DNA of 64,000 nt from Augochlora pura (Eukaryota; Arthropoda; Insecta; Hymenoptera; Halictidae): contig NC_135772.1 of the NCBI RefSeq assembly GCF_028453695.1, forward strand, positions 3,534,001 through 3,598,000. The letters run 5' to 3'. Of this stretch, positions 37,205 through 48,129 are shown one piece after another. The position numbers were made by a program, and so were the translations under genes. The first letter of the stretch is position 1. Each line of letters opens with the position of its first letter. Under the pieces are notes generated by a model, which was given only the letters and a program-made list of their open reading frames with translations, did no database searches and had not been told where the DNA came from.

Positions 37205-38320
37205 ATGCGCGAGAAAATTATGAACTACGCAATGCAATGGCGGCGCCCGCAATACGTTTCAATGTTTCGAGATAGCTTTAAATATTATAAACGTCGAAAC
37301 CCTCCGATTGATTTACAAGATGTAGTCGACTTAAATAACCAAGATCATAGTAAAGTATGACGTAAGTTATATTATTTGTACATTTTCTTATGTTTGTGAA
37401 TTTTTGTTATCTTTTAGGTTATTTTAAAGTCACATTGTAAAAGAGAGTGCACCAGTGATGAATCTGGAAAAGAATTAGGATTGATACCGGTGAAAGATTG
37501 GAAGATTTATGAATTTTCCAATATACCAGGTACATATGCTAATATTAGAATGTAGTATTGAACGTTTTACAAGTTGTTTATGTTACCAGGACTGATCTTT
37601 ATAAGAAATCCATTTACCCCTGTTGGCCAACGGTATTGGATTCTAAAATGTTTAAAAGATTACTCAAGAAAACCATATAAAATAAATTTGGATGCCCATA
37701 ATGATGTGGGTGATAATGAGAGTTGGTGGGATTTATGTTATTCCAAGAGCAAGTATGTAGATTTGATCAAGAAATTACGTTGGTCAACACTGGGATATCA
37801 TCATAATTGGGACACTAAATTATATTCTGAAACATCTAAAACAGAAATGCCTAGAGAATTGTCACAACTGACTTCGTTTATAGCAAAAAATTTGAATTTT
37901 ATGGACTTCAAAGCAGAAGCAGCAATTATTCATTACTATAGAATGGATTCAACTCTAGGAGGTCATATTGATCACTCTGAAGTTAACATGAATGCACCAT
38001 TGTTTTCCATAAGCTTTGGACAAACTGCAATATTTTTAATGGGAGGACTTACGCAAAATGATCCAGCTGACTCTATGTTTGTAAGAAGTGGAGACATAGT
38101 AATAATGTCTGGAGAATCGCGTTACAGGTACCATGGTGTACCAAAAATTTTACCAGCCACTTATATACCGTGGGAGGAAGGAGAAGCAAATGATAATAAG
38201 GAGCAATATTATAAACGGTTTCCCCACGATTGGAATAAAGCCAAAGCTTATATTTCCGAGGCTAGAATCAATTTAAATGTAAGGCAGGTGTTACCACCTG
38301 GACAATTAACTTTGTCATGA
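37205..38320 (+). CDS. Alkbh1: Nucleic acid dioxygenase ALKBH1
   Basis: Fe(II)/2-oxoglutarate dioxygenase of the AlkB family. Mammalian ALKBH1 demethylates 1-methyladenosine in tRNA and works on mitochondrial tRNA; DNA 6-methyladenine has also been claimed as a substrate. Exons are 37205-37354, 37418-37529 and 37590-38320 (331 codons with stop, 330 residues). The iron triad is visible: His213 and Asp215 in GGHIDHSE, and His269 in RYRYHGVP. The 2-oxoglutarate arginines 313 and 319 are in RINLNVRQV. ALKBH1-specific blocks include LRWSTLGYHHNWD and FGQTAIFLMGG. The family is usually about 330-390 residues. In-frame ATGs at 37220, 37232 and 37262 are alternative starts; the last gives MFRDSFKYYKRR, which fits the family N-terminus best. 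The first donor must be GTATGA at 37355, because the nearby GTAAGT would include a stop. Confidence 0.93.
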
Positions 38321-38482
38321 ATTGTACATTTGCTTGTATAGTTTTATAAAAATACTTATATTAATTACATCGGTCTTAAATATAAATTTCTTCCATCATA
38401 TAAACTGTCAATTCACATAAGTAGCAGCAGCTGCACCATAAAAAATATAATATACTTCTATTAATAGTAATCTAATAAAACT

Positions 38483-38779
38483 TTAAATTTCACTATCCTC
38501 GCTATCTTTTTTAACAGTTCTGTAGTTAAATTTTTGATCTTCTTTTGAAAAAATATTTAAGAAATTCCATGCAATTGTTGCCATCTTCAATGAAAAATCC
38601 TGCGAATTCAATATACATCCTTGAGCAAAATCGTTTATGCTTTGATACTTATTCTCAGAGTATATCATAGACGTGTATGGTTTAAGTAAAATATGGGTAG
38701 CATCTTGAACTGCCTTGTTAAGAATAAAATCTTTAGAAATATCTGGTACATGAATCATATTTCCTTTCAAATTAGACAT
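38483..38779 (-). CDS. BORCS7-like, BORC complex subunit 7
   Basis: A 98-residue frame starting at a clear ATG; the frame is closed just upstream by TAA. It ends in an acidic SEDSEI tail. The segment ILNSQDFSLKMATIAWNFL resembles the BORCS7 segment around ILHSEDSLRKMAIITTHL, and total length is close to the roughly 106 residues of vertebrate BORCS7. BORC sits on lysosomes and recruits Arl8 to move them outward along microtubules. The identification rests on this short similarity and size. A small 5' intron is likely, from donor GTGCGT near 38886 to an acceptor after TTTTTTTTGTAG near 38804. The upstream exon would then carry another frame (38893-39162). It converges with ALKBH1 and diverges from Vha36. 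Confidence 0.6.
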   Translation of the reverse strand: MSNLKGNMIHVPDISKDFILNKAVQDATHILLKPYTSMIYSENKYQSINDFAQGCILNSQDFSLKMATIAWNFLNIFSKEDQKFNYRTVKKDSEDSEI

Positions 38780-38892
38780 GATTTGTTAAAAACGTATCTA
38801 CCTACAAAAAAAACATTGTATTACCTTCGTATTTCTATCAATGTAAAAGTGCCCTGTATTTTATATTTAATTGTAAGTATACGCACCTATCG

Positions 38893-39162
38893 CTACAAGT
38901 TATTTATATTCATTCTCATGAGAATATTTTTACAAGCTCTTGATATTATTCCTGTGCGTGAGCAGCTTCTGCACGAATTACATGGATTGACAGCGCATAC
39001 GTCAATTCTAATTGTATTTGACGATTTGCTGTCGCTAATGAAAAAACAACGATTTTCTTTTTTTAATCGTTGCACAAAACATTCTTTCATTTCTTCAAAT
39101 GTGTTATAGGTTCTCTGTTCTCTGCCATTATCACTTGATTGATTTCTCCATTGCTTGTTCAT
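38893..39162 (-). CDS. possible 89-residue upstream ORF, unknown
   Basis: ATG-initiated frame of 89 residues lying 5' of the BORCS7-like frame on the same strand. The start reads MNKQWRNQSSDNGREQ, followed by a charged segment (FEEMKECFVQRLKKENRCFF) and a Cys-rich segment (VNPCNSCRSCSRTG). It stops at TAG only a few bases before a consensus-like donor (GATAG|GTGCGT), so it may occupy the first exon of the BORCS7-like transcript. I do not recognise it. It could be a real small protein, a long upstream ORF, or chance. Confidence 0.35.
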   Translation of the reverse strand: MNKQWRNQSSDNGREQRTYNTFEEMKECFVQRLKKENRCFFISDSKSSNTIRIDVCAVNPCNSCRSCSRTGIISRACKNILMRMNINNL

Positions 39163-39468
39163 TATTCAATTGCGATATTAATGTCAAACTGAGCATATAC
39201 TATTTATTTCAATGATACATCTTGAACTTTTAATTATTAGAATTGAATGGATGACGTTAATTTTGAAAAAATCACATTGTTAGTTCTTTCCGGCTTCCTC
39301 TGGGTAAAAGAAGTGAAACAAAGAAAAGAAACTTCTGTCAAATTCGAAATATTGACTACATTTTAAATAGCGCGCTTCATGACGCGCGACTTCGTTTACT
39401 TTGAAACTTCCGGTCCCGCGAGTCAGCTGATCAATCTCATTCCTGTCTGCTTGATAGTTCTTGTAGCT
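39163..39468. promoter_or_regulatory. shared divergent promoter interval
   Basis: About 300 bp between the minus-strand transcript (BORCS7-like) and the Vha36 start codon on the plus strand. CG-rich sequence around 39370-39430 (GCGCGCTTCATGACGCGCGA) is a candidate core region. No TATA box is obvious. Confidence 0.45.
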
Positions 39469-40716
39469 ATGTCTGGAAAGGATAAACTTCCAATTTTCCC
39501 TTCTCGGGGGTAAGTATTTCACTAAAAGATCACTAATTCTCTATTTTTTCTCATATCTATTACACTTTCCATTTATTTCGTATAAATGTTTATTTTACGT
39601 TGTATTACTCGTGACCCTCAACTATCGCTTGATGGGTGTAACCCTATGTCACTTAATTTTAAACATCCTACTATCATTTTTGAATACGAGACTGTATTAT
39701 CATTGTATTATTATGTTATTAACAAACATGACACTAGCTTATAATTGTCTGATTACAATATTGAAATTTCATATCTACTTTGTAGATATACCTTTTTTCC
39801 TTAAATTACTACATGAATAGTAACAAATGAGAACTATATTTGAATCAGTACATGTTTCTTTCAGAGCACAAATGTTAATGAAGTCTCGACTTCAGGGAGC
39901 ACAAAAAGGACATGGATTATTAAAGAAGAAAGCCGATGCATTGCAAATGCGTTTCAGATTGATTTTGGGTAAAATTATTGAGGTACAACTTGTGTGCTGT
40001 TTATGTTCCTACTTGCTTTTATTTTATTTTATAATGTTTGCATTTATTACTCTTTTGTGTAGACAAAAACACTTATGGGAGAAGTAATGAAAGAGGCAGC
40101 TTTCTCACTGGCTGAAGCAAAATTTACAACTGGAGATTTTAATCAAGTAGTTCTGCAGAATGTGACTAAAGCACAAATTAAAATTCGTTCTAAAAAAGAT
40201 AATGTGGCTGGTGTTAACCTTCCAGTATTTGAATCATATCAGGATGGTACAGATACGTATGAATTGGCTGGTTTGGCTAGAGGTGGGCAGCAGTTAGCCA
40301 AATTAAAAAAGAATTATCAAAGAGCAGTCAAGTTGTTAGTGGAACTAGCATCCTTGCAAACAAGTTTTGTGACCCTGGATGAGGTTATTAAAATTACAAA
40401 TCGTCGTGTTAATGCTATTGAACATGTTATCATTCCCAGAATTGAAAGAACTCTTGCCTATATCATTTCCGAGCTTGATGAGTTGGAAAGAGAAGAATTC
40501 TACCGGTTAAAAAAGATTCAAGACAAGAAGAAAGAAGCAAAAGCTAAGGTAATATTTAATTTCTGTAATCGAGCTTCCTAATTTTGAATAAGATGTTACT
40601 ACAATTTATAAATTCTCTTCCAGCTTGAAGTAGCAAGATCAAAGATGATGATTGAAGATAGAGATGTTGAAGCTCCGAACATGCTTGATGAAGGAGATGA
40701 TGACATTTTGTTCTAA
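39469..40716 (+). CDS. Vha36: V-type proton ATPase subunit D (Vha36)
   Basis: Subunit D forms the central rotor stalk of the V1 sector, coupling ATP hydrolysis to proton pumping in endosomes, lysosomes and plasma membranes of transporting cells. Exons are 39469-39509, 39865-39982, 40063-40548 and 40624-40716 (246 codons with stop, 245 residues, against about 247 in animals). The start MSGKDKLPIFPSRGAQ and the block GAQKGHGLLKKKADALQMRF match fly Vha36 nearly residue for residue from memory. The long N- and C-terminal helices form the coiled coil (KSRLQGAQKGHGLLKKKADA, and IERTLAYIISELDELEREEF). The C-terminus ends LDEGDDDILF, as in the family. The second coding exon joins at GG|A, making the conserved Gly14. 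The first intron is 355 bp; the others are 75-80 bp. Confidence 0.97.
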
Positions 40717-41510
40717 ACACTGTACATAGCTTGTTTTCACATACTGAAGTATTAAAAAGAAGTATGATTTGATTCTGGATGAATGTGTAAAGTGTGAATC
40801 AAGTGAAGTATGATAATGCAATTTATCCTCTTTACAAAGATCCTTAAACAATATTATTTCAGAATAGAAATACTATATGCGAAAAATTGTGATTAATTTT
40901 TCATAAGCAAGTTTTATGTTATCAAAGTGTAATGGATAATGGTGATCTATGTATACGGCATTGTTAACATTTATTAATTACAATGTAATGTACCTTAGAA
41001 TTTATTACCATATGATAATTGAAAGATGTTAACATTTGCGATTGATCATGTGTCACTGGCTTGTTAAAACTGCTATTGTATCTAAGCACATTCAAACTGT
41101 TTGCATTGTTAATATATTGATAAGCAAATTGTGGGATGTGAACCATTCATGGTAGTTATTTTAAAAGGTATAGAATCAGTTAATTTAGTAACAATTTAAA
41201 ACTAATAAACATGTACATATACATTCACACCTGCGTTTATGTTTCTTATAATACACTCCATCTGTTCCAGATGTATATAATATCAAAAACTTGAGTCTAT
41301 AATCAATACAAATATTGGATAGAGAACTATTATATCTATCGAGTTCCTGTCGGCAACTATAGATATAGATGCTTCTTGACACGCGCGTTTCGCATTAAGA
41401 ATAATTAAGGACGATACATAATCATTGTAGCCGGTAAATTTCTTGAACTGGGTCAATCAATATATGGACCTTTTCCCATATGAGCTCTCCCTACTAAGGG
41501 TGATGCGCGC
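40717..41510. other. Vha36 3' UTR and intergenic DNA
   Basis: AT-rich; no protein seen. The first part should be the Vha36 3' untranslated region. The stretch before 41511 contains a CG-rich patch (GATGCGCGCGTGG), probably the promoter of the acetyltransferase gene. Confidence 0.5.
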
Positions 41511-41561
41511 GTGGAAAATCCTTTCAGTGCGCGGAAAATTCGTGCCGTGTCCACCCCAAAG

Positions 41562-43299
41562 ATGTCGTCTGATCATTTAACGGTCGTTAAAGTTCCAGAA
41601 AATCGCTTCGAGGAGGCGATCCATCACTTGAAATGGAACTTTTTTTCCGACGAACCATTGAACCGCGCGGTAGATCTCTGCAGTAAGGGTGAGAGCCAGT
41701 TTGAGCTCGAGAGACACTGTCTGCTCACTTTAAAGCAGGGATACTCAAGGATGCTGGTGGATCAGAATGGGGCGGTAAGTCAAATTGAAGAAGGTAAACT
41801 ACTTCGCCAACTTTATATTTCCCGTGTACATTTTTTCCATCGATTTTTATGGTTCCTATATGTGTCTTCCTTATCAACAAGTAAACGTTCTCCTTGACCT
41901 TGAAGTTAAGTGCTTTGTACAATACCAGTTTCTCTGGTATTATCAATAAGCTACACGTGGGGTAGAGATCTACCTTAAACTTAATATTATAATATCATGA
42001 ATTTTCGTCGACATTTTTTTATGGTTCTATATTCACAACATATGTTATTGCGACAAGCTATTCGACGCTTGTATTTCGAAATAAATAAACTGCTCGGATA
42101 ATTCACTTGCTCCTTGTACATTTAAATAATTGAATAAATTTTTAGTAAAAAATGTGTATCCTGTCCTATTTTTCTTCAAGGGATACAGCCATTAGAAAGA
42201 TCATTTAGAATAGAGCCGTAGTCGATTCGTAACTTCTAGGAGATCAAGTTTATGTCACATTATTGTTGAACATTCCTATCATCTTATCAGATAGCAGGCA
42301 TGGTCTTGAATGGTATTTTGAAGAAGGGAGAACGCGAGGAAGCTGAACGTCGGCTTGCCGAATTGAGCGACGAAAAATTCAAAATAATATTCGGACTCCT
42401 CTACAAGGTCAACGAGAAAGTTGACCTCTTTACCAAGTACAATGTTGACGAGTTGTTCGACTGCCGCATCCTCAGCGTAGACGAGAACTTCCGTGGGAGG
42501 GGTCTGGCGAACATTCTGATGGCAGACAGTATACAAACCGCAAAAGATGCTGGCTTTAAGGTAACAATTAATTGGCATGAGAATTGAAAATCCTGATGAT
42601 ATTTCACAGTTAACTGTGTGTGTTTTAAATGTCCGATGCATGCCTTTAAGTTCTCTGGAGAGTCACTTGCCACCCTAAATCAGTGCTCCATGACCTTTAT
42701 AATGGTCTGCCGCCATCCTGTTCCAATTTTACATTATACATCCCCATATCTCAACGGAAATTTCCAATAAATTGATGTGGTGTTCTCACACGACATAGTT
42801 TCCAATCTAAAATTGTATTTAGCACAAGAAACGATGGGAGCATGTTGCAAAATCTTTGATCCGAACTCAAAGTGAAGATAGAGTACCGTTTCGAAAAGAA
42901 AAAGAGAATATTGAAACAACTCAATATTCTTCGATACTTCAAATTCTGTTTTTGTTTCAGCATGTTCTTCGATTGTAATGCATGAGGTGAATGTTCGTTT
43001 ACCAAGATGTAATTGCAATGCACTCGTTGCTTTCTCGGGAGGTACTTTTGCACGTGGATGTAATTCAAAGTGTATGTAAATGTTCGTAAAAGTGGAAAAT
43101 CTTTTAGATGAGAGTCCTCAATTTGTTAATGTGTTTATAGGTGATCAAAGCTGACGCTACGGGGATGTATTCTCAAAAGGTATGCTCGAAACACGGTTTC
43201 GAAGTGGAAGCAGAGATCTCGTACATGGAGCTAGACGAGTCAATCAGACCGGCTCAGCCCCATGAAGCTTTGAAACTGATGGTAAAAGTATTGAATTAA
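41562..43299 (+). CDS. insect arylalkylamine N-acetyltransferase-like
   Basis: GNAT-fold acetyltransferase of the insect aaNAT group (relatives of Drosophila speck/Dat), which transfer acetyl from acetyl-CoA to amines such as dopamine, octopamine or serotonin. These reactions affect amine inactivation and cuticle tanning. Exons are 41562-41774, 42291-42560 and 43141-43299, all phase 0, giving 213 residues. The N-terminal HHLKWNFFSDEPLNRAVDLC carries the family's F-x-DEPL signature. Motif A for acetyl-CoA binding is ILSVDENFRGRGLANILM at the end of exon 2. The last exon holds the C-terminal GNAT strands (GMYSQKVCSKHGFEVEAEI). An upstream in-frame ATG at 41511 would add 17 residues; MSSDHL at 41562 looks the more natural start. 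The exact amine substrate cannot be inferred. Confidence 0.88.
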
Positions 43300-44712
43300 A
43301 GACAAACAAACAAAAATTGTTCACCATTATACGAGAAATTTTCGCCAAGCAGAAAAAAACCTTACGAAAGAAAACAGTAGAATAAAACTATATGTATCGT
43401 TACGCGACAATAACAGCTCTCTAATGTCTAATGTATGTTCGTCTCAAAGACGTCTAACGTTTCCAGAAGTAATTGTTCTTAACAACGGGACGCGGAATCG
43501 CGTGTCTTGCGTAAAGAGTGTTAAAAATTCAAGACACCGGTATCTGCTCGCTCTTTCTCTTCCTCTGTATCTCGAACGATGTGTTGTTACGCAAAAAGAA
43601 AAACAGGAAAACCGAAGAAAAAAAATGAAACAAAAACGAAATAGTAAGAGGATCTATGTTTAGAGTTTTCGTTCGCTGAACTTTTGTTCTGCATTCTGTT
43701 CGTTGTAAACGAACTCCATGAGGCTGGTTGCTCTGGTTCACAAGACCGACGATATACGAAATCAAATTTTTGTGTTTCTATAATCGTGAACGACGAGGAA
43801 AACGAAAATCGCGTGTCAAATGTTATAGTTTGACGATCTGTTGAGTCTTCGAGCACATTCTACAGTTCGCTGTTCGAAAAAAATTGAAAGTATATTGTAT
43901 ACGTACAGTACACGAACCGTCAAGATTTTCGAGGATTCGTATACAAATTTTTTTACAGCCGTTGCAGGATCCAAGATTTTTGGAACCCTCTTTAACAATT
44001 TATCGAAAACAAGTGATTTCACTCATGGTTTCAGGAATTATGGATAAACGGGTCCATTATGAGTATAAACTAAAAAAGTGACAAGGAATATTTTTGTTGA
44101 TATCACATGTTACGAAAATATATTACAAGTTATTTTGTAAGAATATCCGCCAAATAAATATTACAGTTTATAATTACTGATGGCTTGTAACGTGTATATC
44201 CTTTTGATTCTAGAGTGCAACAATACTGGGATGAGTCATGGCAATAGCAGTTAGTAAACTTAATAACAATAATTTTAATAGCAAATTTTCTTGAGTTCAT
44301 GACTCAACCCAATAATTGTAACTAAACTACCGATTTTTATGTAAAACTTGATTTGTATATTTAAAAGTCACGAACCTAAAACAAAATAAAATTGTATGCT
44401 TTACATTAAAAATTTGTTTAAGTTAAAAATGCTGAATATGGAATGAAACTAACTAAAAATTTTCTTTCGACTTTTTTCGAGTATCTTCATCTAATATAAA
44501 AGCAATTTTATTTATATAAAAATCAGCAGTGTAGTTATAATTAACAACTATTAAAGTGCAGATTTCAATTAAATAAGTACAAGTTTATTTCAGCGATAAA
44601 TGTATAAATATGCAACGCAATAAGCACGCCTAATAACTTGTTCTGCATAAAAATTCTAAAGTTTAAGAGGAATGCAGTCTTGCAACAATATTTATACATA
44701 TACTAGGGATAT
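43300..44712. other. convergent 3' intergenic region
   Basis: AT-rich DNA between the converging acetyltransferase and ZNF622 genes. It should hold the 3' untranslated regions of both. No additional coding sequence is seen. Confidence 0.55.
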
Positions 44713-46076
44713 CTAGAAGTTTACTTGGGGTCTAAAGTATCTTTGCAGTTTATTTGCTTTAAATTGTAACTGTGTAGAATACTTAGCCTGTATTCTTTGC
44801 ATGTATTTTATGTCCCTAGCCTTCTTAATGGCAATATCTTTTTGTGTTTCTGTCCATCCAAGAGCTCTGTATTGTAATAGTACTTTTCGCAATTTCTCTT
44901 TCTTTGGTACTGCAACTGCTCTGTTTGGGTTTAAGTTTTGTTTATAATATCTCATCAGGGACCTATGGCCAATAACATTTCCAGATGGCAGAACCAATTG
45001 ATAATCACTGTCATCTAGTTCAGGTATTTCAACTTCAGCATCCGAGTCACAATTTTCTGCATCTGGATAACTGGATGAGTAATCATAAAACTCTGAATAT
45101 TCGGCAAGTGCATCTCCTTCATGCAACATCTTGCAGTGTCCTTTGTCCACCATGTGTGCTCTGGCAGCATCAGTACTTTGGAAGCTTTTTCCTGTTAATA
45201 TTGCAAACATACTGCTAATATAGTAGATTATTACAAACCATTACAAATTATTATTACATTTTAACCCTCCAACTACTGAAGCACAGCCTGTTGTACCACA
45301 GTCATTTCTGACCCACACTGATATTCTACTAATACATATGTGCATTGACTCTGGTACGGTAGGTGGAAGGTTAAAGAAGTAAATGATTCAAGTTTCTTAC
45401 CAGTATCATTGCACCAAATGCACATGTAGCCGGCAAATATTTTTTCTCCAAGGTATGTAAGCAAACCTCTAATATCTATACAATATTCAGGATCTGGTAT
45501 AAAGAATGAATGTGCAACAGTCATATGCTTCAAATTCTTTACCAAAGACCTACTATGATGATCACAAAATAAGCAATCATTATTCTTTATTGGGTTTTCT
45601 GTGCCTTCTATCCATTCATCCGAGTCTACAGATTCTATGTCGGAATCTACTTCCATTTCCTCTGCTGATCGTTTGCCACTACGGCTGGACCCTTCTTTTT
45701 GAATATCATTCTTTAACATAGGACCTGGAGAAGAATGACTCATATCATCTGCATCTTCATTTGTATTTTCTACTATGTTTTGCTTTGAACATTTCTCCTT
45801 ATGTTTCTTGGACACCAGATGATTTTCATATTGATTTTTTGTGTTAAAATTTTTTCTGCATATCTTACAATTTGTCAATTCTTCTTTTCTTTCTTCGTCG
45901 TCTTTATTTCTTTGAGCGATTACTCGCTTCTGGAATTCTTCTACAGTAACAGGAGGCAACTCTGCTACCTTTCTTTTTAAGTTATACCTGTGCCAGTCTG
46001 ATTTATAATGCTGTCGTTGCACTTCCAAATCCCGAAATGCCACACGACACGTGATACAAGTAAACGGCGATGTCAT
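44713..46076 (-). CDS. Zinc finger protein 622 / Rei1 homolog
   Basis: Homolog of human ZNF622 and yeast Rei1, a cytoplasmic factor in late 60S subunit maturation that helps recycle the nuclear export factor. Exons on the minus strand are 46076-45401 and 45191-44713, phase 1, intron 209 bp, giving 384 residues. Four C2H2-type fingers are visible: Cys7/Cys10 with His23/His29; Cys70/Cys73 with His86/His92; Cys168/Cys171 with His184/His189; and Cys219/Cys222 with His238/His244. The last one is split by the intron. The middle has an acidic linker (EEMEVDSDIESVDSDEW). The C-terminus LPSGNVIGHRSLMRYYKQNL is a hallmark of the family. The start at ATG 46076 gives MTSPFTCITC, placing the first finger at the N-terminus as expected. 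Human ZNF622 is longer (about 477 residues). Confidence 0.94.
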
Positions 46077-46892
46077 TTTCAGCAACGCGGTTTGATGTTT
46101 TTATAAATACAACTTAACAACGAACATTAACAAATTGTGTGGGATTACTTCTTATGTCTAATAACAATCGATACAATATATTACTTATATCGTAATAGTG
46201 TACAGTAAAATTTACTTGCAATATTAGAAAGAAATACAGATAATATCATGAACACTAACAATTCTAATTAATATATAATATCAATGTATGTACACTGGAA
46301 AAGAACTACTACTGTATAACCTGAATCACGTGCGCATTTATTTTATACGCTGACATTAAGGTTATATTACTGATCACAGAGTCATCGCAATTCTGTTGCA
46401 AATATCACAATCATACGTATCTGATCTTGCACCAGAGCCACTGAAAATGTGTAACAGTATCAAGTTCTTGATTTAAGAAGTACATAGATGTAACTCATTT
46501 TCCCGGATTTTCGAGCCAAATTTGTGTATCTACTCAATTAGCGGCAACTTGAAGAAATTCATGGTTCATCTGAATATATCGAAGATTGAAATCAATTGTA
46601 GTAACGACAAATAGTATTCGAATATGTATGTACACATATAATTACAGGCTACAAATTTACATGAATAATCGTCACAATGTCTGCGGTTATTTACTAACTT
46701 TATCGAATAGTTCTATTAATTGTCACTTAGTATTATAAATGTTCTTCTTTTATGTTCATTTTTTGTTATTACGTTACTGTTACTTAAACATGGACCATGA
46801 TGTCTCATTAGGCAAAACTGTCATGTTACTAGATTCTCTCTTTTTCGATACGCGAATTACAAATTATATTAACGGCACCTACTCCTGCGCAC
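46077..46892. other. ZNF622 promoter side, otherwise non-coding
   Basis: AT-rich; no gene seen. The first few hundred bases should contain the ZNF622 promoter (minus strand). No strong core motif is evident. Confidence 0.45.
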
Positions 46893-47516
46893 GTCCAGAT
46901 CACAGCTTGATCCGTTAGAGAGAGTTAATATAGAATTTTTTTTTCTGATTGGTTGGCAATTTACTGGTGGAACAATGCTGCCCTCAGAGTCAAAGAAGAA
47001 GAGGGTAAACATTGAAGGAGCAAGAGAGAATGAAGTCAACACAACACATGAGAAACAAGTCACACCGATGAACGGTGGGGCTTGTCTCACCTTACCATGC
47101 TTTTCGCACATACATTTAGTTGACGCGCCATCAGAAGATTCTCGAAAACGTATTTACAATGTCTATTTCTGCGTCTATTTACTATTTAAAAAATCCATTT
47201 TACCTCACACTATATCACAGTTATTAGCTCTATATAATTATCGATTTCGCGTCACGTGCCTCTGATGGCACGTCAACTGAATGGATGCGCGAAAAGAATA
47301 AGACCGCAAACATGATGCATGTGAGGTAAGCTCTACGTTCGTGAAGTGACTTGTTCCACATGTAGTTGTGCTGATTTCGTGCTCTCTTGCTCGCTCGCTG
47401 TTCTCCCTCTTTTTCTTTGACTCTGAGGACAGCATTGTCTCATCAGTGAACTGCCAACCAAAGAGAAAAAAAATTTCTATATTAATCCTCGCTAACGGAT
47501 CAAGCTATGGCCTGGA
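46893..47516. repeat. long inverted repeat, about 250-bp arms
   Basis: The left arm (46893-47134) and right arm (47262-47516) are inverted copies separated by about 127 bp. Shared blocks in order are AGCTTGATCCGTTAG, TTAATATAGAA, GGTTGGCA, CAATGCTG, CCTCAGAGTCAAAGAA, AAGAGGG, GAACAAGTCAC or a close variant, and GTTGACG-GCCATCAG. The arms are similar but not identical. No protein is encoded. Possible explanations are a non-autonomous transposon with long terminal inverted repeats, or a locus producing a long hairpin RNA. Confidence 0.8.
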
Positions 47517-47719
47517 GATGTACACTAATAGGATCGATTACTGTATGTAATAAAACCCATGAAATTCATGTTACGTCACTGCGAATTATACTGTGCATAC
47601 ATACATACGTAGTAACATATACTTAAAAGAAACATAGCCTGGATGATGGTGGGGGTAGCGTTATCATAAACAGGGATCCGCAAGTCACGATACGAGCCTG
47701 GTTTTGTCGAACGAGCGTT

Positions 47720-48129
47720 TGCAGTTGTATTCAGGCAGTAGCCGTCTCAGAAGCCGGAACGTACATTAAGTGTGTATACTGTATACGTCGTGAGCGAAAA
47801 AGGTAAGCACAGCACGCTACAGCCGCAGAAACCTCGAGAGCGGACAACAATTCGCCAACAGGATTCGACTGAGTTATTGGATTTGAAAGATTATCAAGAA
47901 AATCGGAAGGCATCATCACGGTGTCACATCGAGGCGACCGACCATATTCTGACGAAGAACTTTCGCAAGCGATATCGTAGCGAAACGTAAAAACGAGACA
48001 CTGGGGTGCACCCGACAGGGCGATCCATCTGTCTCGATACACCCACGAACACCCGTTCAATTTTCACGCTAGAAGGCGGCCGTCCAGCAGGGCGATACTA
48101 TTTTATATGACTTTTCTTCGACGTCAAGG
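47720..48129 (+). other. possible 5' exon with CAAG|GTGAGT donor
   Basis: A CG-enriched block that begins near an initiator-like TTCAGGCAGTAG and ends at TCAAG|GTGAGT, a near-perfect splice donor at 48130. A late ATG at 48108 (MTFLRRQ) is 21 bases before the donor. It could be the first exon of a plus-strand transcript whose later exons I cannot identify. Confidence 0.25.
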
